Below, piece by piece: positions 23,601 to 35,199 of a DNA stretch of 64,000 nt (position 1 is its first letter; the number at the start of each line of letters is the position of its first letter). The notes beneath the pieces are model-generated. The model was not told the origin of the DNA and made no database searches. It saw only the letters and a program-made list of their open reading frames with translations. Source of the DNA: Eucalyptus grandis (Eukaryota > Streptophyta > Magnoliopsida > Myrtales > Myrtaceae); NCBI RefSeq assembly GCF_016545825.1, contig NC_052619.1, positions 70,380,115 to 70,444,114 on the forward strand, in the 5' to 3' direction. Position numbers and translations under genes: made by a program.

Positions 23601-24776
23601 ACCTTGATTCCAAAAAAAAAAAAAAAAAAATGAGACCTTGATTGGTGAGAACAGTCAAACCACTTACGCTGTATTTTCTCTTCGACTATCTAAGGTTATG
23701 TGGCGTGGGTTTGACTTGTTGGCTGTGAGATTTAGATGGAGGCTGATTAGTCATATCCATTCCTTCTCCCCCATGGGTTCTTGTGGTTGATGAACCACAG
23801 AGCATTTATGCAACAGTCTTTCTCTGTTCGCTTCATTTAAGTTAGATCTTGGTTGGTAAATAGTTGACCCCTTTTGCACAGTTCCCAGGTTACATGGTCG
23901 TGGTACCAATCCTTTCCTCGTCTCGTGGGTTTGAACTGTAGGCATTGAGATTTAGGTGGAGACTGACTACGTCTAAAAATAATAATTTCTGTGTGAATAA
24001 GTTGTGAACACGTTTTCGGAGACGCTTGTTAAACATATTTCTTCTAAAAAGTCAATTTATTTAATATTATCCTATATCCCTTTTCGGTTACTTAAGATCG
24101 GATGCGGACTTACTTATTTCTCACATTATTCGATAAATCTTTTTTTTTTATATAATTAATTTTATCATCGGATCTTTACAGCTCACAAGCAAAGAAGTTT
24201 TGAGATACCCGATCACCAAGTGAAAGCGAACAATCCAGACCAAATTTTTTATTATAAATAGTACCCTTGCCTTTTGTTCTTCCTTCGTTCTGAGAACAAC
24301 TAATAAAAGCTACCGCTGAATTTTGACTATTTCTTCTTGACTTACGGATGCCAGTCGACTAACTAACCTCCTAATTTTCTCCTCCTAACGCGCACGTGCA
24401 GTGTGTGAACTAAGTTGAGAACCGCAAGATCATACTTATATTCAATTTAAGGGTTGTATGATAAGCGAGAAAGAATGTTTAAAGTGAGAAACTTCCATGA
24501 TTTTTGGTTTGTTTAGGATGCAAAAAGTTCACCTTTATCGAAAACGTCAATGATGGCCACCAAATCAACGAGATTAATTAATCGAACCTTGATAGTTACT
24601 TGATGATTTGAATGGCATAACATTGGGAGACTCATTCACGGTCATTAGATTGTTTCAGTGTCAAAATAGCATATCTTAAAGACTATCTCAATACATTGGA
24701 GTAGAAGCTATCACAATTCGTAGTAATTCATTCACATGAGCTTCCATAATCCTACTGAAAATGTGTCAAAGGAAGG
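23601..24776. other. laccase A upstream region
   Basis: Presumed promoter and flank. Contains an A-run (23612-23630) between two copies of TGAGACCTTGATT, and about 170 bp (23967-24136) with no counterpart in copy B. No other gene is seen. Confidence 0.45.
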
Positions 24777-24995
24777 TGTTAGAGATAATTAGAGTAATTT
24801 TCTAGAATATTTTTCTATGTTAGAGATAATTAGGATATTTCTGTTGGTTTTTATATAGCTATCAAGATTGTGCGAATAATGTCCCTTTAATTATGCATAT
24901 TTTGATAAATATATGTTATTTTAAGTGCACTCGGTGCATACCAAGTGCGCATCTGGATTGCCTCTTGTAATTTTTTTTCCCAATAAGTTCTAACA
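24777..24995. mobile_element. possible small solo LTR or LTR fragment, copy A
   Basis: A 219-bp block from TGTTAGAGATAATTAG to TTCTAACA, with matching TGTTAG/CTAACA ends as in copia LTRs and an internal repeat of TGTTAGAGATAATTAG 40 bp in. The flanking five bases are not a clear target duplication, so this may be an old or partial LTR. The identical-length counterpart is at 45678-45896. Confidence 0.35.
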
Positions 24996-25114
24996 TCCTC
25001 CTGCCAACATTGATTTTAACGTTGTTCGTCTTGTCTATTAGCCAATGTCAAACTGTAGTATTGGTTGCATGGTCTTCAAAGCCCTATCATATGAGGAAGC
25101 GCCAGCGAGTTGTT

Positions 25115-25385
25115 GTTTCATGAGCAAAGCCAGCTACATTAGCCGTTGTTGTTTCCCTGCGATTAGTCGTCTCTTTAATCAGCAAAGCCAACCGCATCAA
25201 TCTTGGCTTGGTCATTATGGCACCACTTGCACAAGTTGCGTCGTTTAGTAAACGTTTTAAACGCAAAGCCAACCGCATTAACTACTTACAATTACGACAC
25301 CAGCCGCATTGGCCGCGCTCATCTAATTACTCTTTTAGTCAACAAAGTTAGCCGCATCGACCTTAGCTGTATCGACATTTTGCTG
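25115..25385. repeat. degenerate repeats of an AGCAAAGCCAACCGCAT motif
   Basis: Variants of (A)GCAAAGCCAACCGCATYA recur at about 25123, 25179, 25262 and 25340 with spacings of roughly 55-85 bp. The block is conserved in copy B (about 46020-46260). Function unknown; may be an eroded minisatellite. Confidence 0.45.
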
Positions 25386-26120
25386 TTTTTCCTTTGATTC
25401 ACAACCTTTGCCTACTTATACTAGAGAACCGATGCCACCACCAAAATCGCCATTAAATTGCTCCTAGTTGTTCAATCATTTGATAGCCAAGGTCATTCTT
25501 TGATAAATGATCACCATCAATCAAACTCAATAGAATTTGATCAATCCTTTTTTTTTTCTATCATAAGATGGAAAACAACCTCATTTTTAGGTATTTCATT
25601 TCATATGTGATTTGATTCTCATAAAATTTTACAAATCCGTTTTCTGCTCGTATCTTTAGTCTGCTACTTGAGCTTGACTTGATTGCGAAGCTCCGGGCTT
25701 GATGCGTTATTCGACCTCGATTGATCTTCAGTCCGGATCGGAGGAGCGCTCGACGACAACATTCTGTTACGACTGTGGCGCTTTCTACGTCTTTACTTCT
25801 TGGCAGGCGCAAATTGGAATCGTCATTCAACAAGAAGACTCCCAGGTAATAATGGTCCTTTGAATATTAGTTTCCTGAATGTTAGACAGGAAATGTAAGT
25901 AACGAATCTCATACACGTCCCGACATGTTTAATAATTGGTTCGTACCGAGACCATCAGAGCGCAATCACGATCAAGTTGATGTGTACAGAATACGCTAAT
26001 TGTTGAAGCTAGAAACAGGAACCATTAATTTTATCCGCCACTTCAGAGGAAAATTGGTGTGCACCCGCGACAAACGGGTCCGGGCGTCCAGGTTTTTGTA
26101 CTCGAATTGGTCCTCCATCG

Positions 26121-26128
26121 CTTAAGTC
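26121..26128. other. empty target site of the hAT element inserted in copy B
   Basis: CTTAAGTC occurs once here; in copy B it flanks a 1.18-kb element on both sides (47026-47033, 48216-48223). Confidence 0.88.
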
Positions 26129-26140
26129 ATCATTGGAAAT

Positions 26141-26142
<2 letters not shown>

Positions 26143-26181
<39 letters not shown>
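26143..26181. repeat. GA microsatellite
   Basis: About 19 AG/GA units; reduced to about 9 units near 48243-48261 in copy B. Confidence 0.85.
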
Positions 26182-26186
<5 letters not shown>

Positions 26187-27503
26187 AGCTTAAGGTTGAG
26201 AAGGGAGGTGTATCCCTAGAGAATAAGTGGGAGAGAAAGAGTACTAAGTGCTCAAATTACTACTTCTATGTTATCGTTAATGGGTCGCTGAATTGTGTTG
26301 GATATATGGCGGGCTATGGATGACAAGTGGCTAAAGGGGCATCACTAATGGCATCCATACTCTTTTAGAGATCAAAGCACTTTCGACATTTTCAGATAGT
26401 GGCAATACCTATGTATTCTCTAATGAATAACAGTAAAGTGATGTCTCATCAAGATTAATATATCCGGTGACAAGGAATATCCATTGGGTCGAATACTCGA
26501 AATTTGTTTATTGCTATCATATGTACCCGTCAGTGTAATAATGACATGCATCAAGGGTTGATTCGTTGGTAAGAATCACCCTCATCAACAACATTTTATA
26601 TTCTCTATCATTACACGACCAATTTATATTGTATTACTCTAAAGGACTTGAACCAAACGAAATTACCATATGTGGGCAATTTATTAAGGTTAACCTAAGA
26701 TGCTAAGAACAAAAATTTGACCTTTGTAAACAATATCTGTTGGGTTGATCAATAATGGGGCAATTAGATGGATTGTTTAAAATTTTTACCAATGGCACTC
26801 CTTTGTCATAATCCAGTAAGGAAGATTTTTGTCAACGGAGAAGATGGAAGTAAGTGAGACTCGTCCAACCGTTAATTTTCAATTGAAAGACCGTTTGGTA
26901 TACGAGGAAAAGAATCTTTGGAAGTGAGAAATAGGACCTAAAAGCTCCATGATTTGATTTTTTTTGGATGCAAAAAAAGTCCACCTTGATCAAAGATTTA
27001 GCCGAGGGATTTGAAGAAAATTACACGCTAATGGCCCGTGATGGTCACCGAATCATTGAGATTAATTGACGAACCATGATGATTACTTGATGATTCGAGT
27101 GAGATAGCATTCTTAAAGACTATCATGATAAATAGTAATTCAATCAAGTGAATTTATATATATTATGTGGTACTCATGGGTTCATTTTAACCAAATCAAG
27201 GAATCATAGTCTGCTACTCGAGCTTGACTCAGATTACGAAATTCTGAGCTCGATGCGTTATTCCATTTCGATTGAGCTTCAGGTCGAATGATTAAGATTC
27301 TGTCATGACTCTGGCCCTTGGAGGCAGAAATTGGAATCATCACTCAAAAGACGATTACTTATGATGGTCCACTGAAATTCAACTTCTTGAACGTTAGAAA
27401 TTGGAATCATCACTCGAATGATTAAGTAACGAATCTCATTCTTTTTCCAACTTATTCGATTTCCTCAAGTACTTGGATCTTCAATGTGCGACTGTGAATA
27501 AGT

Positions 27504-29874
27504 GGGAAAATTATCCAAAAAGTCCTAAATAAATTGTAAATGGTTAATTTAGTCTTAAACCTTTCTATTGTGCAAATTTAGTCTTAAAACCTTTGATGAT
27601 TTGTCAATTTAGCTTTTAACCTCCCAATTGTGTTAATTAAAACTAAAATCTTTTAAAAATTTATCAATTTAATTTTAAACCTTTTGACAATTTGTCAATT
27701 ATCAAATTTACTAGAAATTGCTAACGTGGACGTTGGTTGGCTACTAAGGGTGCGTTTGGTAATCATTTTGTTTCGGAAAACAATTTTTGAATAGAAATAG
27801 TTTTTTCCTATTTCTGTTCCCGAGAACAATTTCGAGTATACTTTACCAAAAGAAATAAAAAATTTATAAGTATAATAACGTGTTTGGTAATTACAAAAAT
27901 TTCTATTCCAAGAATAGAAATGCGTTTGGTAAACTTGTATAATTTTGTTGTTTTTTTTTTAAATTTTCAATATTTTTATTATATTTTTCCTTTTTTTTTT
28001 TTTTTTTTCCTTCTTCCTCCTTTGTGGCCGGTCGCTGGCCATGGTGGTGGCCGGCAACCGACCGGGCGAGGTCCGGCGAGCTCACCGGTGGCCTCGGTGG
28101 CTAGGCGAGCCTCGCTAGGCCATAGATGAGGCTTGACCTCGCCCAAGCGGCACGAGGCTCGGCCTCGCCAGATCTGGGCAAGCTCGAGCTTTGCCGATGG
28201 TTGGGCAAGCTCGGCGTCGCTGGGGGCCGTTAACGCTCCGGCGAGGTCACCAGCCAAAAGGAAGGAGAAGGAAAGAAAAGAGAAGAAAAAGAAGAGAGAA
28301 AAATTGTTTATTGGAATTATTACTAGGAACAAAAGGTTACTTTTTTTCTACTTCTTATTTCTATTCTAAATCTGTTTTCGGGAACAAAAGTTTTACTGAA
28401 CACATTTCTATTCTTTTTTTATTCCCTGAAACAAAAGAACATAAATTTTTGTTCCGAGGAACGGAAACACTTTAACAAATAGGCCCTTAGGTGTTGTTTG
28501 GTAACGTTCTGGAGAACACATGTTTTTGTTCTTTTGTTCCTTGAAACAGAAATAGAACAAAAATGCGTTTGGTATTTTTTTTTGTTCTTAGGAATAAATT
28601 TAGAACAGAAACAAGAAACCAAAAAAGAAAAAAAGAAAAAGAAGAAGTCGTTTATTGTTCCCGAGAACAACTCAAGAAACAAGTTGTTGTTTCTTTTCTT
28701 TTCTTTCTTTTTCTTTCCTTTTCTTCTTCCATAGCTAGTCATCAACTCGGCAATGGCTGGCGATCGGCTAGACGAGGCTCGGCGACCTCGCTGGAGCCTC
28801 GTCGGCCCCCGGCGAGGTTGCCCGAGCCTCGCCCGGTCACCGCAAGGCTCGGCGTCACTTGGGTCAGCGTTGCCTTGCCTTGTGGTGGCCGAACGAGGTC
28901 GAGCCTCGCGGTGGCTAGGTGAGGCTGAGCCACGACGAGGCTTGAGGGGACCTCACCGATGGCCGGCAAGGCTCGAAGGGACCTCGCTAGTGGCCGACGA
29001 GGCTCCCTTGAGGCCGGCGACCGGCTAAGAGGAAGGAGAAGGAAAAAAAAAAGAAAAGAAAAAAAGAAAAATTTGTAATAAAATTATTAATATAGTAAAA
29101 GAAATTTTAAGTCACAAAATTTTTTTGAAATCGTACCAAATGTGTCTCTGTTCTCTGAATAGAAATTTTTTATATCTATCAAATGTCTTAAAATACTCAG
29201 AAACTTTTTTCAAGAATAGAAATAGAAAAAAGTGTTTTTCAAAAGAAACTGTTTTTGGGAATAGAAACGTTACCATACGCACCCTAACCATCCTACATGA
29301 CGTGGATAAGGCTAACGTAAATAATTTTTGCTTTTTTTTTTCAAGAAAAATTATGTACTTTTTCTTCCTTTCTCCCCTTCTTTTCCTTATACTTTTGGTT
29401 AGTACTTGGCCATGGCCGACGATAGGCGAGGGCCATTGCCCTTGCAGCCTAAGCGAGGGCCGCCCTCATCTGGCAAGGGCCACGACGCCCTCATCGGCCG
29501 TGGCTGAAAACTAGCCATGGGAAAAAGGAAAAAAAGGAAAAAAAAAAGGAAGAAGATTTAAATGAAATACAAAAATTATGTACATTAGCACTAATCATGC
29601 CACTCATGTCATTTAGGATAGTCACTAGTTGGCCAATGTACACGTCAACGGCTCCAACTAAAATTGTTCTGAATGACTAAATTGACAAACTATCAATGGA
29701 TTTAAGACTAAATTGGTAGATCTTCAAGTTTATAATTAAATTAACACGATTGAAAGGTTTACGACTAAAGCGGTAAATCGTCAAAATGTTTAAAATTAAA
29801 TTGATATAATCGAAAATTTTGGAACTAAATTAATCGTCGTACAATAAACTTAGGACTTTATGGACAATTATCCC
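27504..29874. mobile_element. Mutator-like long-TIR element with a nested Harbinger-like element, copy A
   Basis: Left end GGGAAAATTATCCAAAAAG; right end is the complement of GGGATAATTGTCCATAAAG. Inner arms (repeated AAATTTAGTCTTAAACC-type units on the left, ACTAAATTGATA-type on the right) extend the inverted repeat to over 200 bp. Flanks GTGAATAAGT and GCGAATCATT are a degenerate 10-bp target duplication; copy B keeps 8 of 10 matches. The element carries a GC core at 29370-29560 and was invaded by a second element at 27748-29284. No transposase. Confidence 0.6.
27748..29284. mobile_element. PIF/Harbinger (Tourist-like) element or tandem pair, copy A
   Basis: Starts GGGTGCGTTTGGTAATC and ends with the complement of GGGTGCGTATGGTAACG. 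It is flanked by TAA (27745-27747 and 29285-29287), the Harbinger target. A second terminus-like GGTGTTGTTTGGTAACG starts at 28489 right after AATAGGCCCTTA, so it may be two related elements side by side. Two CpG-rich cores (28000-28250, 28740-29030) sit between a pyrimidine tract on the left and a purine tract on the right. Open frames inside the cores come from the repeats and are not genes. Confidence 0.65.
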
Positions 29875-30132
29875 GCGAATCATTGATGCAAAAAATACTT
29901 CTTGTAAGAATATGATAACTATCAAAGCTGCAACTGGGAACCACGAACTTGTTTTGCAACTTTGTTTGTGCTCGGAGTGGCTCTCTAAATCTAATGCGTA
30001 AGTTAATTCAAAGAGAAAAAGGGTGTGTTCCTCGAGAAAAAAAGTGGGAGAGAAAGGATAACCAAGTGCTCGGCTTATGTTGGACAATGGTGGTCTATGG
30101 ATGACTAGTGGCCAAAGAGGTGTGACAAATGG
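29875..30132. other. non-coding flank
   Basis: Shared with copy B (from 52092); nothing recognisable. Confidence 0.4.
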
Positions 30133-30521
30133 CATCCATATCATTTTAAAAACACGTTTTAATTTTTAAATAGTTCCTCAACCGGGGGAAGTTTGTTAGC
30201 CAGTCGGTTGAGGAACTGTCCCTGAAGGGGTGCTAACAAACCTGTAGGATTTTCACCTACCCCTACTCAAGTCAGGCGCGAGTCAAGGATTGGTTACCTT
30301 GAGTCTACCTGAACTTAGCCTGCAAGTAAACTTACAGACGTGGTGTTTACCCTCACCACCGCAGAGCCCCCTAATTCCCGGCCTATGTTTTACCAACCGA
30401 CCGAGAGGATGGGGAAGCAAGTACGGGGTTGCCCCTGCCTTTACTTCCATGAGCAGTTTAAGGACCTGCTCAGGTCCAACATCCATATCATTTTAAAAAC
30501 ACGTTTTAATTTTTAAATAGT
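30133..30521. mobile_element. 305-bp structured insertion with 42-bp flanking direct repeats (copy A only)
   Basis: The 42-bp sequence at 30133-30174 (starting CATCCATATCATTTT) is repeated exactly at 30480-30521. Copy B has it once (about 52330). The 305 unique bases between (30175-30479) are far less AT-rich than their surroundings. The left end has two interleaved perfect inverted repeats, GTTCCTCAACCG (30173-30184 with 30205-30216) and GTTTGTTAGC (30191-30200 with 30232-30241). The right end has the hairpin GGACCTG-CT-CAGGTCC (30462-30477). No pol III boxes, open frame or family I recognise. Confidence 0.7.
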
Positions 30522-31354
30522 GCTCACAACGTTGGATGCTTGATGAATTAACATTGTGGTACTTTAACAGGATGTCCAGTCACATTCACTTGAGAGAGAG
30601 ACAGAGCAAATGATAAACAAAATACACGTGGGCCAATATTATAAGCCACCACTTACAAAGCAAGACTTTCATTGGCAATTACACTTTTTAGATCAACCTC
30701 TCTTTTGTCAGTACTTACAAATGATTAATCAGGTGTGAATTGCAAAATCTGATCACATGGTGCCGAAGATACTCTGACTGGCATTGACACGATCCTATGT
30801 CGGCCAAGATACTCTGGGAAAATATATATATATACAATCTTTTGTTTTTTTATCAAGAGGACAGCTAATCAATCTTATTTGTTATTATTATTATTTTTCA
30901 TCATGACCCTAATCTTTTTTCGAAAGAATGATGATACCAGTCTATGGAGGGTCAGAGCACATAAGATTAAAGTTGTGAATAAATAGCAAAACCCAACATG
31001 TTTTTGAGGTCTCCCAAATCAGCAATCATCTCTTGCTTTGACTCGACAATTAGCTCAGGCCGATTGACTCGCCACGAAGTACACGAGGCATGCATTGAGC
31101 AAAGTGTACGTTCTTTAGATTAGTCAGTAATGGTGCCAAAACTTGTCGAACACGTACCTTCCACTGAGTCCTCGCCGCTGAGTCCTTAGATAACAAGAAG
31201 CAAACATGAGCAGCTGCAAAAGATGCAACAAGTATGCGATTGGGGATTGCCGCCCCGCGACTCCAGCTTTGGCCTACACAAATCTATAATTTATCTACTG
31301 CTGGAAAGAGATGAGCAGAGATTTTTTTAAGTAAGAAGTCTTAAGATTAACCAC
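30522..31354. other. distal flank of copy A
   Basis: Non-coding and nearly identical to 52370-53160 in copy B; contains a short TA repeat (30824-30832) and a TTA run near 30884. A less AT-rich stretch (31020-31290) is conserved between copies but has no recognisable frame. Confidence 0.4.
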
Positions 31355-32540
31355 ATTCGTGACCTTTCTGAAGGTGAATTACCCAAAAGAAAGCTAATAA
31401 ATTACTAAGTTGAAGACTTAGCACGGACCCCTCAAGCCCTACCAATCGCAACTTGACACTAAAAAATTAATTCATTTAAATGTGCAATTATACTCAATTT
31501 GGAGCCGCTACTAATCGATTAGAATCGATTAGTAACCCAAGTAAAGTATGGGAGAATACTTTACTTTTGCGAACCGGAGATTCAATAGATTCGGGAACAT
31601 GGATTACGCTAGATTAATCTAACGCCCTTTTGGTATATTTTCATTTTTATTTCAAAAATATTTTTGTAAGCAGTATTGATTAATTTTAACCTAAGCTACT
31701 AACATGCAAAATGTGATCATACGGATACACAATCAATAAAATAACATTCAATAATCTGAAGTGATAGATTGTAAGAAATTATAAATTACAACTTTATTAA
31801 GGTCTACTCTCTAAAAATGCATGCCCTAAATATTATTTCTAAATGACATGGCACCTAATATTAATTATATGCAATCTTAATTTACATTTGATATGCATGA
31901 GTTTTACTTCAATGATATATGAGATGCAATTCACATGACATAACTTGAACCATCACAATATGTGTGCAATCTAATTTACATAATCCTAAATATGCACGTG
32001 CTACATGATACGGGATGGATGATGTGGTAATTCTAATGCATGTTCTTTTTAGGATTTTTCTTTTTTAAAAATAATGCAACCTTGATAAATTATATTTCTT
32101 ATATATATGCAACCTACACTGAATAACAATGACATTAAATAGGATTAATTATGAATTAACCCTATTGACTAACCAAGCAAATGACCTTTGTGTTTTCCTT
32201 TTTTTTTTTTGTTTTAAATGACTTAATAATTTTTATTGAAAAGAAAGCAACATAAATATGCAATGCTAATCTTTTGGCATTTTTTTAGTTAAAAAAAAAA
32301 AAGCTACCTGATGGAATACTAAGACATTAAATCTAAAAGTACGACTCACTAACTAAAGCGCAGCATGTGGTGTGCATATTATGAAATCTATGTGACATAA
32401 ATAACATTTTTTTTTTATTAAAGGAAAATTATCATGATATCGTATGAATCTTAGAAATCAAGGTGCGTTTCTTTAAACATGAAATGCGTGTGGACCTAAG
32501 TTCTAGATATTACATATAATGCATGATATGTGATGTGTAC
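31355..32540. other. spacer between duplication copies, AT-rich
   Basis: Unique to this place. Very AT-rich with no gene or clear transposon ends. Confidence 0.4.
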
Positions 32541-32559
32541 GTAACGATTAAATATCAAA

Positions 32560-32930
32560 TGACAATCGAAATATATGTAATGTGATGCATAAACTTTTAA
32601 TTTGTTCTATATTGTCCATGAACTTTTAATTTGTTCGATGTGGTCTCTAAAATTTTAATATATGTTCAATTTAATCCATGAACCATATGAAATAGTTTAC
32701 TGTTGTCCTTTCGTTAATTCAAGTCTAGAGGCAACATTAAACACTTTTATACGGTTCAAGAATCATATTGAGCATATACCAAAAGTTTAAGAACTACATC
32801 GGACAAATTAAAAGTTCATGGACCTTATTCACAAATTGAATGTTTACACATTACATTAAATAAGTTAAAAGTTCTTGGATCACATTACATATTAGACCAA
32901 AATTATGGGATCATTTGTGTTATTTTTCCC
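32560..32930. mobile_element. MITE related to the one at 14313
   Basis: Internal repeats (CATGAACTTTTAATTTGTTC, TTTAATATATGTTCAATTTAAT) and the right end ATCATTTGTGTTATTTTTCCC match the 14313-14712 element. The left end is eroded. Confidence 0.45.
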
Positions 32931-33828
32931 TTAATATTATATTCCAAACTAGAGCAAAATCAATACGTCCACTTTTATTTTTTACTAGTTTATTTTTCAT
33001 TTTTTTCTAGTTCTCTCTCTCTCTCTAATACTTTCAAACATAAGAGAGATTTTGTAGATCTTCTTACTTTTACACAAAAAAGTAAATGATAAAAAAACAC
33101 TTTTGCTCTTGAAAAGTCATATAAATCCCACATATTGACGGAAAAAGAAAAGAGTCAAGGACTGTAGCAAAGTTAAAAGTCAAGAAGCATGTGTGACGGT
33201 TGACAGTCATGGGAAGATGACAACTTCCCAAAATTTAGGAAGTATGGGTAATAAATAAATTTTCATAATGTAGGTCTCATTTGTTAAATATTTAGCTTAC
33301 AACGCTAGGATTTGATCCCACATGACCCCTATTGCATAGCAACACTCTCTTAATTTGGTTTTTTTTTTTTTTGGTCGAATCTTAATTGGGTATTTGACTT
33401 GGTGCTCTAACCTCTTTCTTGCATTTTAAATGTCTACCAAGAACCATACCTTATTTGAGCGTGGAGATCACTCTCCACCCTCATTGGATCGACTAAAGGC
33501 CTAATCCATCCTTAAACCATGCATTCACCTGATAGAATTTTATTCCAGAGCCATTTGTTGCACTTCAATTACTTGTTCCATGTGAGTTATGCCTACGAAA
33601 GAGTACTCAATATGGTGACAATTTGAGAATTAGTCTTTTTAATGAATTACCTTGCATGGCTACAAACTCACCCTTATGGAATCTCTTTGCGTTGGCGATC
33701 ACTTGATACCCTTCTCTTGCCAGGAGCCGGGAACTTATTCTAACATCACTTTTAACGACTCAATGCATTTTGCACATGGTGAATATCAAAAGGAATACTC
33801 AAGGTGTTGCCTAGTTAGGATGAGTCTT
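32931..33828. other. gene-free spacer
   Basis: AT-rich with a CT run at 33013-33026 and a T-run at 33359-33372. The frame at 33652-33891 has no recognisable similarity. Confidence 0.4.
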
Positions 33829-34983
33829 AGGCTCCAATTGTTTGGCAAATATATTCTCTTGAGTTTTTTTTTCTCATTTTCCAGCATTTGAATTGCTTAA
33901 GAAAATGAGTTAATGAAGATACATTGTATAATCAACAGAAATTCTATACTAAAATTCAGAAAAATAATTTTTTCTTTTAAAAATTAGAATTGTTTTCTAA
34001 AATATGACCAAACAACGGAGCTTGGACCAAAGACATTTACATTTGGCAAGAAAGCTTGGCACCCAATCCCAGGTTAGCCTGAGTCCATCAAGGCCGAGAT
34101 CGATTCCTTGGCGATCGGGCCTAGGTAACAAAGGTTGGACCTAGGACTCTAGTGTTTATGCCCAAGTACCTGGCTCTTGCATCCAAGTCATCAATGCCCA
34201 AGCTTGAGTCCATTGAGACTAGAGTTGGATCCGCAAAGGCTAGGCTTGCTTAATGCTTGTGCTTAGGTCTTGTCAACCATGTTTAGGTACCTAACTCTCA
34301 CGCCTAAGCCCGTTAAGGCTAGAACGTGGTTCCAAGTCCCTCGATTCCCTCAATGCTGGGCCTTAGACCTAGTGACCTTGCCAAGTACCCCACTCCCATG
34401 CCCAAATCATCGACGCCTAGCCCTAATTCCACAAAGGTTAGGCCTAAGGCTCTTGAGGTTGGGCATAGGACCTTCAAGGCCGTGCTTGAGTAGCTGAAAC
34501 CTAGGACCTGATGTATGTGACCTAGTCCCATGTGGCCATGCTCAAATACTTGATTCCTGCCTCCAAGTCAAGCCTAGGTCTAGTGCTCATGACTAAGTCC
34601 CCAACGACCACACTTGGGACCTGGTACCTATGCCTAAGTCCTAGAGGCCATGCCTAAGCACTTTACCTCCCTCATCTAAGTTAGGGCCAAGTCCATAAAG
34701 GCTTTGCCCAAACCCAATGCTCATTCTCAAGTCCTCAGCGGTCATATCCAAGTACCTAGCTCTCATACCCAAGTCACTAGCATTAGACCTTAGTTCCTTG
34801 AATCTTAGGCCCGAGTCCACAAAGGCTAGACCCAAGTGCCTCTATGTTGGGCCCTTAGTTTTCTTTTCCAAAGGATGAAAATAATTTCCAATTTATTTTC
34901 ATATTTTAGTCAAACACCATTATTTATTTGGAAAACATTTTTCAAAAATGTAAAATTTTTCACAAAAGAAAACGGAACCCTAT
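33829..34983. mobile_element. transposon-like block with a minisatellite core
   Basis: Left edge AGGCTCCAATTGTTTGGC and the right edge read inward (GGGTTCCGTTTTCTTTTG) are weak inverted repeats. Arms of A/T-rich AAAATG/TTTTCC sequence enclose a core of about 800 bp (34060-34860) of degenerate units such as CCTAAGTCCnnAAGGCTAGG. Absent from both duplication copies. No target duplication is established. Confidence 0.35.
34060..34860. repeat. degenerate minisatellite
   Basis: Recurring words GCCTAAGTCC, AAGGCTAG, CCAAGTACCT, GGACCTAG every 25-40 bp with no constant register. Open frames within are artefacts of the repeat. Confidence 0.6.
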
Positions 34984-35115
34984 TGATGATTCACCTCATG
35001 AGTTTAGTATGGGGATTTAGAATCTGTTCGATATTAGTCGTGGTATGTAAATGTGTTTTGAAGCTTTGTAATTCATATGTTTTGGTAATATTCATTTTAC
35101 ATCCGCAACTCCTTA

Positions 35116-35156
35116 ATGCAAGGTCTAATTATCCCAAAGACAATTAGACCTTGCAT
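35116..35156. repeat. perfect 15-bp inverted repeat at the left edge of copy B
   Basis: ATGCAAGGTCTAATT (35116-35130) and its exact complement (35142-35156) around an 11-bp loop. Copy A has only the right arm (about 14718-14732), because its left neighbour is the MITE end. Confidence 0.85.
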
Positions 35157-35199
35157 CATATTTTTTTGAGAAGGTTTGTTCTCATATGTGAAACATAAA

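Larger units (their letters stand above)
25400..27493. other. non-coding flank in copy A
   Basis: Shared with copy B. Contains a GA microsatellite at 26143-26181 and the empty hAT target CTTAAGTC at 26121-26128. Short minus-strand open frames at 25561-25833 are not recognisable and are altered in B. Confidence 0.45.
14703..31354. repeat. segmental duplication, copy A (laccase-bearing)
   Basis: Collinear with 35126-53160 in the same orientation, starting TAATTATCCCAAAGA and ending CTTAAGATTAACCAC. It includes a complete laccase gene and its flanks. Similarity is high throughout, with many small indels. Differences include large insertions or deletions: B has extra LINE and hAT elements; A has an extra 305-bp insert and about 170 bp (23967-24136) missing from B. 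Confidence 0.93.

Noticed and set aside
24777..24995. Complete solo LTR with target duplication
   Set aside because: The TG...CA ends are there, but the flanking bases (GAAGG and TCCTC) do not match, so I kept only a low-confidence LTR-like call.
28191..29028. Open frames of 78-119 codons rich in Arg, Ala, Pro and Ser on both strands
   Set aside because: They lie wholly in the CpG-rich palindromic cores of Harbinger-like elements. All frames are open because the repeat lacks stops, and the frames are not conserved in copy B.
30173..30241. Hammerhead ribozyme or tRNA-derived SINE in the structured insert
   Set aside because: No CTGATGA/GAAA hammerhead core and no acceptable box A/box B pair could be found; only the interleaved inverted repeats are certain.
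34270..34835. Possible repetitive protein gene (70-75 codon frames on both strands)
   Set aside because: Frames follow a degenerate minisatellite and are interrupted with no splice support.
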